Position numbers and translations under genes: made by a program
Notes under the pieces: generated by a model
Databases searched by the model: none
Told to the model about the DNA's origin: nothing
The model's input: the letters and a program-made list of their open reading frames with translations, nothing else
From: a virus
IMG/VR virus record: IMGVR_UViG_3300048837_000454
Span: 1 to 43,041 of that record
Strand: one strand, 5' to 3'
DNA length: 43,041 nt
Part shown: one piece after another, positions 38,170 to 43,041 of the stretch
Numbering within the stretch: position 1 is the stretch's first letter
How the letters are laid out: each line of letters begins with the position of its first letter

Positions 38170-38349
38170 ATGAAATACCTGAACGTACACTGGATAGCTG
38201 CCGCGCCGGATGACGCAGACGAAGAGGCACTGCGGCTGTGGGCAGCGCAGATCACACCAAACGCCACCACCGGCTTTCACGGCCATGACCAAATCATCAG
38301 TCACATCTGGATCGAACGCGAGGAGGATGGCGATGGCGAGGAAGAGTAA
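38170..38349 (+). CDS. 59-residue acidic protein
   Basis: ATG 38170 has GGAAG at good spacing; ATG 38164 is too close to it. The product has HWIAAAPDDADEEALRLWAA and an acidic tail (EREEDGDGEEE). It overlaps the next gene. No family is recognised; its place before a HicA-like gene does not by itself make it an antitoxin. Confidence 0.5.
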   Translation: MKYLNVHWIAAAPDDADEEALRLWAAQITPNATTGFHGHDQIISHIWIEREEDGDGEEE

Positions 38350-38593
38350 ACCAGACGGGCGTGGCGGCACGAAGCCGGTCAAGGATGACCGTGAGTTTAT
38401 CAGCCGTGCGAGTAAAGGCTGCTGCATCGAAAACGGCAACGGCTCGCACTTCAAAGCGACCCGGCCCGATGGCGACACCATGACGGCGTATTACACGCAC
38501 GGCGACAGGTATCCGCGTGGTATCGGCATCGCCCTCGCAAAGTGGCTGGCCGCGGCTGGGTTGGTGCTGGCCGTGGCGTGGCTGTTCTTTTAG
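38333..38593 (+). CDS. HicA-like domain with C-terminal membrane anchor
   Basis: ATG 38333 has AGGAGG six bases upstream. The 86-residue protein has KGCCIENGNGSHFKATRPDG and TMTAYYTHGDRYPRGIGIAL, resembling the double-stranded-RNA-binding-like fold of HicA toxins (G-SH in the key place). A hydrophobic helix follows (LAAAGLVLAVAWLFF). A membrane anchor is unusual for HicA. The homology is by eye only. Confidence 0.5.
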   Translation: MARKSKPDGRGGTKPVKDDREFISRASKGCCIENGNGSHFKATRPDGDTMTAYYTHGDRYPRGIGIALAKWLAAAGLVLAVAWLFF

Positions 38594-38902
38594 CAATCCC
38601 GGCGGCTGCCAGTCGATAGGCCCGCCGATTGTGCCAGGTGCACGATGCCTACTAGCGCCCTGGCCGATGTCCTAGAGTCTCAATTTCCGGTAGGTGTGTT
38701 TTATCGTTGCGGCGGCGAGGAAGTAAGGTGCTTTGTTTAAAATCTTGGAAAGGTGTGTGTAGAAGTCGGCGCAAAGCCCGCTGCGAATAGAGACAGCGCC
38801 CCCACGCTGGATGTATTAGGGCAATGCGCAACAGCACTCGACCGCCGTGCCCCGCGCCGGACTAGTCAACCCGGCGCGGGGATAGTTAAGTGAGGTATTG
38901 AG
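38594..38902 (+). ncRNA. 309-base gap with strong hairpin, possible structured RNA
   Basis: No credible gene was found on either strand. A perfect 11-base-pair hairpin, CCCCGCGCCGG/CCGGCGCGGGG around a 10-base loop, lies at 38850-38881. Other weaker inverted repeats occur upstream. The gap is by far the longest unassigned one in the compact rightward operon. It could hold a small RNA or a packaging/regulatory site. Confidence 0.4.
38850..38881 (+). terminator. Perfect GC-rich hairpin
   Basis: Eleven consecutive pairs with a 10-base loop, without a T tract after it, lie 21 bases before the next ATG. It may be a transcript end, an RNA-processing site or part of a larger fold. Confidence 0.45.
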
Positions 38903-39103
38903 ATGGACATTACCGAAATCCCAACAAGTGAACTAAAGAACGATCTGACTGAATCGCTGCTCGACATCAAAGTGTGCGAAGTCGCACAGGCGCACAACAT
39001 TACCAGGTACAAAGGCGGCTCGGTAAAGCGTCGGCTAAACGTTAACCGCAAGATTGTCGAAGCGATTGAGGCTGAATTGGCGCGACGTGAGGTGACAAGA
39101 TGA
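38903..39103 (+). CDS. 66-residue helical protein (paralogue of 40763-40981)
   Basis: ATG 38903 has GAGG upstream. The protein shares its plan with 40763-40981: a short start (MDITEIPTSELKNDLTESLL), a central loop, and an RKIVEAIEAELARRE end (counterpart TIAKRLEKEIARRK). It is a two-helix small protein of unknown function, apparently duplicated in the operon. Confidence 0.6.
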   Translation: MDITEIPTSELKNDLTESLLDIKVCEVAQAHNITRYKGGSVKRRLNVNRKIVEAIEAELARREVTR

Positions 39104-39321
39104 ACGAATGGATCGACGCAACGGTTGAACAGCCGAACCCATACGAGGCGGTTTTGGCTCTCGAAGATGGCAAATCATACTGCATTGCTTATGTTGACGA
39201 ACTCTGGACCAAGGGGGGAGCCGTCAAATACAGATGGTGCATTCCCGGCCTGCCACTCGTCGCGCCAAATGTTACGCACTGGATGCCGCTTCCGGAAAAG
39301 CCGGGGAAGGGGACACGATGA
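39100..39321 (+). CDS. DUF551-like protein
   Basis: The 73-residue protein has the DUF551 pattern: WIDATVEQPNPYEAVLALED near the start and VTHWMPLPEKPG at the end. Members are widespread in phages and of unknown function. Overlaps of four bases at both ends indicate coupled translation. Confidence 0.7.
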   Translation: MNEWIDATVEQPNPYEAVLALEDGKSYCIAYVDELWTKGGAVKYRWCIPGLPLVAPNVTHWMPLPEKPGKGTR

Positions 39322-39551
39322 ACGACTGGACCTTAGCCAGCGACGCCCTTCCTCCCGAACGCGCAACCATCGAAGCCCGCATCGTTAATGAAGACGGCAG
39401 CCTTTACGGCGATGTGATCTGTGAGCGGATTGGCGATTACTTGTTCTACTGCGGCATCGGGCAGGTGGTAGTGACGGCAAGCTCACCGGCGTTTGCGCAG
39501 TGGCGGTTCAGTGACGGCGCGGATGCAAGGGAGGACAACGATGATCTTTGA
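39318..39551 (+). CDS. DUF551-like second protein
   Basis: The 77-residue product begins MNDWTLASDALPPERATIEA, with an acidic end (DGADAREDNDDL). The start resembles the previous DUF551-like protein in style but lacks the HWMPLP end. It is a probable diverged relative. Function is unknown. Confidence 0.5.
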   Translation: MNDWTLASDALPPERATIEARIVNEDGSLYGDVICERIGDYLFYCGIGQVVVTASSPAFAQWRFSDGADAREDNDDL

Positions 39552-39873
39552 ATCGCTCTGGGATTCAGCCAAGCGGGGTGAGCTGCTCCTGGTCGATGGT
39601 GGCTTCTGCCACTGGCATCTACGCCGCGACGGCCAGCTCACCATCCGCGAGATAATCAGCACGCGGCCCGGCGCTGGCTCGGAGATGCTGCGCGTGCTGA
39701 AACGCACGCCGGACGCGACGTGCCTGTTTGCCAAATGCCCTGCCGATTTGGCCGCTAACGATTGGTACGCGCGGCGCGGGTTTGTGGACAAGGGGACAGA
39801 AACGACACGAAACGGCCGTGTGCTGAGACTGTGGCGGTATCCGCTACAAGGCAAGCGGGAGAGCAACTCATGA
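39541..39873 (+). CDS. GNAT-like acetyltransferase
   Basis: ATG 39541 overlaps the previous gene. The 110-residue protein matches a compact GNAT form known from phages: DGGFCHWHLRRDGQLTIREI, GAGSEMLRVLKR as the acetyl-CoA loop, and CPADLAANDWYARRGFVDKG near the end. It is shorter than usual GNATs. The acceptor is unknown; related phage enzymes have been linked to modified bases or host proteins. Confidence 0.65.
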   Translation: MIFESLWDSAKRGELLLVDGGFCHWHLRRDGQLTIREIISTRPGAGSEMLRVLKRTPDATCLFAKCPADLAANDWYARRGFVDKGTETTRNGRVLRLWRYPLQGKRESNS

Positions 39874-40084
39874 CACGACACCGACTCTACAAACCCCGCC
39901 GCACCAAACCGGCAACGCACTGCCAACACTGCGGCGTCAAGCGGCCGCCGAATCGGCTGTACTCGTACATTGACGGTAACAATGCCGCGATTACGGCACG
40001 GCCGGTAGCCCGGATTTGTGCTTTGAGTGTTACGAGCGGCAATATGGCCCGCAGGAACGGCCGTCGCAGGAGATGGAGGATTGA
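39870..40084 (+). pseudogene. Zinc-ribbon gene split by a frameshift
   Basis: ATG 39870 gives MTRHRLYKPRRTKPATHCQH with CQHC. Around 39978-39995 the coherent reading moves to the -1 frame, giving DYGTAGSPDLCFECYERQYG and ending at 40082-40084, just before the next ATG. In the original frame the protein becomes a random-looking Arg-rich sequence fused to the next gene. A one-base change (real or a sequence error) explains this. Confidence 0.55.
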
Positions 40085-40085
40085 C

Positions 40086-40532
40086 ATGAGCGATCACGAA
40101 AACGACACGCCGCCCGAAAGAATCTGGCTGCAATGGTATCAGGAGTATCAAGTGAGTTACGACGACGACAACGAGATAGAAATAGTCAGCGCCACACCGC
40201 CGCTCGTGGCCAATCATCCGGACGACAGGACGTGGTGTGACGAGCCGGTGCATGAGCATGACATTGCGTATGTCCAGACGGCCGTGCATGACGCGGAGGT
40301 TGCGCGGCTGCGAGAGCAAATCGATGCGCAAGCCGCCGAGATTGCGCGGCTGCGGCTTATTGCCAACGGCACGGACGACGGGCGGTTACACGCCATTGCC
40401 CGCCTGATTGCCGAGTTGCAAGAGGTCGAGGCACGCGCCAAAAGGCACGACGACATGACCAAGGCCAAACCGGCCGATGTTGTTGCCGATCTGAAAGCGC
40501 AGATCGCGCAAATGCAAGAGGTGGCAAAATGA
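40086..40532 (+). CDS. Coiled-coil early protein with ERIWLQW start
   Basis: The ATG has AGGAGATGGAGG upstream. The 148-residue protein begins MSDHENDTPPERIWLQWYQE, contains TWCDEPVHEHDIAYVQTAVH, and has a long coiled coil (EVARLREQIDAQAAEIARLR). It is similar in plan to proteins A and A' (REIWIPTYG start plus coiled coil). This is a common phage early protein type, of unknown function. Confidence 0.6.
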   Translation: MSDHENDTPPERIWLQWYQEYQVSYDDDNEIEIVSATPPLVANHPDDRTWCDEPVHEHDIAYVQTAVHDAEVARLREQIDAQAAEIARLRLIANGTDDGRLHAIARLIAELQEVEARAKRHDDMTKAKPADVVADLKAQIAQMQEVAK

Positions 40533-40750
40533 TCTATATCTATCTGGCAAGCTTCGTCGAAGGTATTGCGGTCAGGCAGCTATTGGAATTATTACTGCCT
40601 ATTACTTTAATTATGGCGTGGCTGAGTTTGGCTTATGGTTTGCGCAACAGCACCCACGCTATTGCCCGCGCCATCTTGTGGCTAACGGCCGCGGTGTTGC
40701 TGGTATTTTCCCTGGTTGTATTGCGGTGGCCTACAGGATTGCCACATTAA
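40529..40750 (+). CDS. 73-residue two-pass membrane protein
   Basis: The ATG overlaps the previous stop. Two hydrophobic segments are visible (about residues 20-37 and 47-65, LWLTAAVLLVFSLVVL). The DNA at 40560-40640 is slightly AT-rich. It has no known family and is a small early membrane protein like those in the other cassettes. Confidence 0.6.
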   Translation: MIYIYLASFVEGIAVRQLLELLLPITLIMAWLSLAYGLRNSTHAIARAILWLTAAVLLVFSLVVLRWPTGLPH

Positions 40751-40762
40751 GACGGGACGGAT

Positions 40763-40981
40763 ATGAATAACTTGAAGGCATTGTCAGATGGTGAATTGCA
40801 GGCTCAGTTGAAGGCGGCGCGCGCTGATATCGAGACGTGCGACAAGGCGATGTTGTACGTCGGGATCACGGCCGAGCAGCTGGGTAAGCTGGAGTATATC
40901 CGTGGCGTGAATGTCACGATTGCCAAGCGGCTTGAGAAGGAGATTGCGCGGCGCAAGGCGAAACGTGAACGGCGGCGGTAG
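40763..40981 (+). CDS. 72-residue helical protein (paralogue of 38903-39103)
   Basis: It begins MNNLKALSDGELQAQLKAAR and ends LEKEIARRKAKRERRR, a very basic tail. The plan matches 38903-39103. No enzymatic motif is seen. Confidence 0.6.
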   Translation: MNNLKALSDGELQAQLKAARADIETCDKAMLYVGITAEQLGKLEYIRGVNVTIAKRLEKEIARRKAKRERRR

Positions 40982-40996
40982 GCAGTCGCACGGATG

Positions 40997-41025
40997 TTCC
41001 AAAATGAAACGTTTCATGTTACAAT
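40997..41025 (+). promoter_or_regulatory. Candidate promoter with palindromic operator
   Basis: TTCCAA (40997-41002), 17 bases and TACAAT (41020-41025) form a possible promoter. The perfect 14-base palindrome ATGAAACGTTTCAT (41004-41017) fills the spacer. A repressor or activator site inside the spacer is likely. The GAAACGTTTC core also occurs in the origin candidate. Confidence 0.5.
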
Positions 41026-41044
41026 GCAGGAGCGTGGGGGGGCG

Positions 41045-41260
41045 ATGAACAATCCGAAGATGACAGAGCAGACACGACTAGCGATTGAGCACGTCCTGCT
41101 ATCCGGCTGGGTGCTGGTGTTTGAACCCGGCAATGGCCCGGAACGCAAGCATCCGCGCTTTGTCGTGATGACAGCGACGGGCGACGTGGTAGCCTCTGCC
41201 AAGACGCAAGAGCAGGCCGTGTTCAAAGCGTGGATGGGCTACATCTTCACCGACGCTTAA
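41045..41260 (+). CDS. 71-residue protein (paralogue of 1973-2200)
   Basis: ATG 41045 follows GGGGGG. The protein begins MNNPKMTEQTRLAIEHVLLS and ends EQAVFKAWMGYIFTDA. It is a clear relative of protein G near the left edge. Function is unknown. Confidence 0.65.
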   Translation: MNNPKMTEQTRLAIEHVLLSGWVLVFEPGNGPERKHPRFVVMTATGDVVASAKTQEQAVFKAWMGYIFTDA

Positions 41261-41298
41261 GTAAGGGCGCGGGTTGTGTTAAAATGGGAAGAGAATAT

Positions 41299-41952
41299 AT
41301 GAGCGAGAAACCAACGATAGCGAATGCCCTGTCTGATTTGCCGCATGTGTCTATTCTGGCACTGGAGCCGTTTCAGGGCGGGTTGAAAGAACTGACGGCG
41401 CGGGAATACGGCAAGCTGAAGAAGTCGCTGCTGGAGAATGGCGTGATTGTGCCGTTCTTCGTGTGGGCTGAAACGGGCAAGCTGCTAGACGGCCACCAGC
41501 GGCGGCGCGTGTTTGAAAGCGAGGGCTGGCAGATGGATGTGCCGGTCGTGTATATCAGCGCTGATAACGAACAGGATGCGAAGCGCAAGCTGCTGGTTAT
41601 AAGTTCGCAATACGGCAAGGTGACGCAAGAGGGCTTCGACGAATTCACGTTCGACCTTGACGATGAATGGATTCTGGACACGGCGCATTTCGACGCGCTG
41701 CCGTTTGTGTTTAGCGGGCTTATGCCAACCGACCCGGCAAATGATGCCAATGCGGAATGGGAGGGGATGCCGGAATTTGAGCAAGAGGATGCATTTGGGG
41801 CGGTTTGTACAATTAAGGTTCATTTCAGAACAGATGATGATATAGGGCATTTTTTTGATCTTCTTGGTCAACCAATGAACCGTGTTTCTATTTGGTTCCC
41901 AGTGCTTGAGCGCGTTAATTTAAAAGAGTTCGTTGCCCATGAGCAATCCTAA
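41299..41952 (+). CDS. ParB-like protein linked to glycosyltransferase
   Basis: ATG 41299 (MSEKPTIANALSDLPHVSIL) has GGGAAGAG upstream. The 217-residue protein has a ParB-type domain (YGKLKKSLLENGVIVPFFVW, LLDGHQRRRVFESEGW). Its C-terminal part (IKVHFRTDDDIGHFFDLLGQ, SIWFPVLE) is like that seen in proteins next to TAGT-type enzymes. DNA of the C-terminal part, from about 41805, is clearly more AT-rich than the ParB half, so the gene may be a junction of two modules. The end overlaps the next gene. Confidence 0.7.
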   Translation: MSEKPTIANALSDLPHVSILALEPFQGGLKELTAREYGKLKKSLLENGVIVPFFVWAETGKLLDGHQRRRVFESEGWQMDVPVVYISADNEQDAKRKLLVISSQYGKVTQEGFDEFTFDLDDEWILDTAHFDALPFVFSGLMPTDPANDANAEWEGMPEFEQEDAFGAVCTIKVHFRTDDDIGHFFDLLGQPMNRVSIWFPVLERVNLKEFVAHEQS

Positions 41953-42799
41953 GTATCCAGTGTATGTCATATCAAAGGGGCGGTGGGAATCACGGTTGAC
42001 GGCTAAGGCGTTAGAACTGAGGAACATCCCCTTTTGGGTTGTCATTGAGCCGCAAGAATACAATCATTATTCTGCCGTTATTCCTGCTAACAGAATATTG
42101 ATGCTACCGTTCAGCAACCTGGGGCAGGGCAGTATACCAGCACGAAATTGGGTTTGGGAAGATTCAATAAAGCGGGGGTATGCCCGTCATTGGATACTGG
42201 ACGATAATATTTATTTTTTCGCGCGGCTCCACAAAAATATAAAATATTATACCGACTCAGGTGCAACCTTCGCGGCTATTGAGGATTGGTGTGATAGGTA
42301 TACAAATGTTGCACTTGCGGGTATGCAGTACGAGCACTTTGTGCCACGCAAAAAAAACCATCCACCAATAATATTTAACACGCGTATTTATTCGTGCATC
42401 CTAATAGACAACGGTCTGCCGTATAGGTGGCGAGGGCTGTATAACGAAGACACAGACTTGTCACTTAGGGCGCTTAAGGGTGGGTATTGTACAGCCCTGT
42501 TTGTCGCATTCCTTGCCAAGAAGGTCTGGACGCAACAAATGAAAGGCGGGAACACTGACGAGCTTTATGCCAAGACGCATGACCGTCTTGAGTTTGCCCA
42601 GTCATTACAGCAGCAACACCCGGACGTTGTGAAGGTCGTCCGTAAATATGGGCGCTGGCATCACCAAGTAGACTATCGGCCATTCAAGGGTAACAAGCTA
42701 ATCCGGCGGCCTGATGTGGAGATACCTCAAGGCGTGAATAACTATGGCATGGTGCTCGTAAACAAGGGCGACGATTCCAACAAATCCAAGAATGAGTAA
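41939..42799 (+). CDS. TET-associated-type glycosyltransferase (TAGT), probable
   Basis: ATG 41939 gives 286 residues. The sequence has the phage TAGT pattern: YPVYVISKGRWESRLTAKAL, IPFWVVIEPQEYNHY, LPFSNLGQGSIPARNWVW, HWILDDNIYFFARL (Asp88-Asp89 as DxD-like site) and RWRGLYNEDTDLSLR (residues 164-177). The family is associated in phages with sugar addition to oxidised bases in DNA. No TET/JBP oxygenase is seen in this window. The gene's low GC content suggests a recent gain together with the end of the ParB-like gene. Confidence 0.7.
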   Translation: MSNPKYPVYVISKGRWESRLTAKALELRNIPFWVVIEPQEYNHYSAVIPANRILMLPFSNLGQGSIPARNWVWEDSIKRGYARHWILDDNIYFFARLHKNIKYYTDSGATFAAIEDWCDRYTNVALAGMQYEHFVPRKKNHPPIIFNTRIYSCILIDNGLPYRWRGLYNEDTDLSLRALKGGYCTALFVAFLAKKVWTQQMKGGNTDELYAKTHDRLEFAQSLQQQHPDVVKVVRKYGRWHHQVDYRPFKGNKLIRRPDVEIPQGVNNYGMVLVNKGDDSNKSKNE

Positions 42800-43041
42800 G
42801 CGGCGATACAAGGCGCAGGATTTTATAGACGCAATCCCCGGCAGTGGTGGCATCATAGCGACTATTGCCAAGCGGGTGGAGTGTGATTGGACTACTGCCA
42901 AGATATGGATCACGGAGAAGCCGACCGTGGCCCAAGCCTACGCCGACGAATGCGAGGCCGTGAGCGACATGGCCGAGAGCGTGCTACTGAAACGCATCCA
43001 AGAGGGTGACGACGCGACGGCCAAATGGTGGCTATCACGCA
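42792..43041 (+). CDS. Second TerS-like protein, 3' end cut by the window edge
   Basis: ATG 42792 overlaps the end of the glycosyltransferase gene. The 83 visible residues (MSKRRYKAQDFIDAIPGSGG) contain a helix-turn-helix (IIATIAKRVECDWTTAKIW). They continue in the phage small-terminase pattern AYADECEAVSDMAESVLLKR, then QEGDDATAKWWLSR. It is not similar to the terS at 2436. A large-terminase gene might follow outside the window, or this is an additional DNA-binding protein. Confidence 0.65.
   Translation, partial: MSKRRYKAQDFIDAIPGSGGIIATIAKRVECDWTTAKIWITEKPTVAQAYADECEAVSDMAESVLLKRIQEGDDATAKWWLSR

Noticed and set aside
38594-38902. tRNA gene in the non-coding gap
   Set aside because: No T-loop consensus or acceptor-stem pairing could be found.
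1-43041. Complete circular genome with ends joining directly
   Set aside because: Joining 43041 to 1 turns the right-edge TerS-like gene into a frame that stops soon after, and leaves the left-edge gene without the MDVDN start seen in its copy. Some sequence is missing between the edges, or two phages are present.

Overview
The window is phage DNA, either a free phage genome or a prophage slice. A terminase-portal-capsid-tail-lysis block (about 2.4 to 28 kb, all rightward) is followed by a leftward replication/early operon (35.8 to 28.3 kb). A second, rightward early operon (35.9 kb to the right edge) starts from the same divergent control region. No rRNA, tRNA, CRISPR array, integrase or clear attachment site was seen. 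The host is probably a Chloroflexota bacterium (Anaerolineae-like): the phage lipoprotein has the threonine/proline 'TPT' linker typical of that phylum, and the DNA is GC-rich with strong use of ACGGCC. This is inference from composition and style; no host gene is present.

Layout. 1-2.4 kb: small overlapping early genes (a coiled-coil protein cut by the left edge, two tiny membrane proteins, a two-pass membrane protein, a zinc/HTH protein and short conserved proteins). 2.4-9.7 kb: small and large terminase, portal, SPP1 gp7-type minor head protein, tail-completion-like protein, two small inserted genes, Mu gpI-type protease/scaffold, DUF2190-type capsid cement protein and major capsid protein. 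9.8-11.5 kb: two glycosyltransferases inside the virion operon. 11.4-16.6 kb: zinc ribbon, connectors, tail terminator-like and tail tube proteins, a tail assembly chaperone pair with an A AAA AAC -1 frameshift site, and a 733-residue tape measure (a siphovirus-type long tail). 16.6-24.7 kb: tail tip/fibre and receptor-binding-like proteins and three holin-like membrane proteins. 24.7-28.05 kb: a glycoside hydrolase-M23 peptidase lysin, a metallophosphoesterase and a winged-helix protein.

Leftward operon: HTH regulator, a 57-residue helical protein, ParB/MT-A70 methylase fusion, replication organiser, DnaB helicase, HNH and VRR-NUC nucleases. It then carries an inverted, syntenic copy of the cassette found at 1-2 kb, and ends with a secreted protein and a lipoprotein. 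Rightward early operon: small genes, a probable single-strand annealing protein, a HicA-like protein, a GNAT-like protein, a ParB-like protein, a TET-associated-type glycosyltransferase and a second TerS-like gene cut by the right edge.

The right-end genes run rightward towards a terminase, as do the left-end genes. The simplest reading is one circularly mapping genome with a piece missing between the window edges; two adjacent related phages is the alternative. The most unusual elements are the inverted duplicated cassette, the folded leader before the ParB/MT-A70 gene, the low-GC ParB plus DNA-glycosyltransferase pair at the right end, and the glycosyltransferases embedded in the capsid operon.
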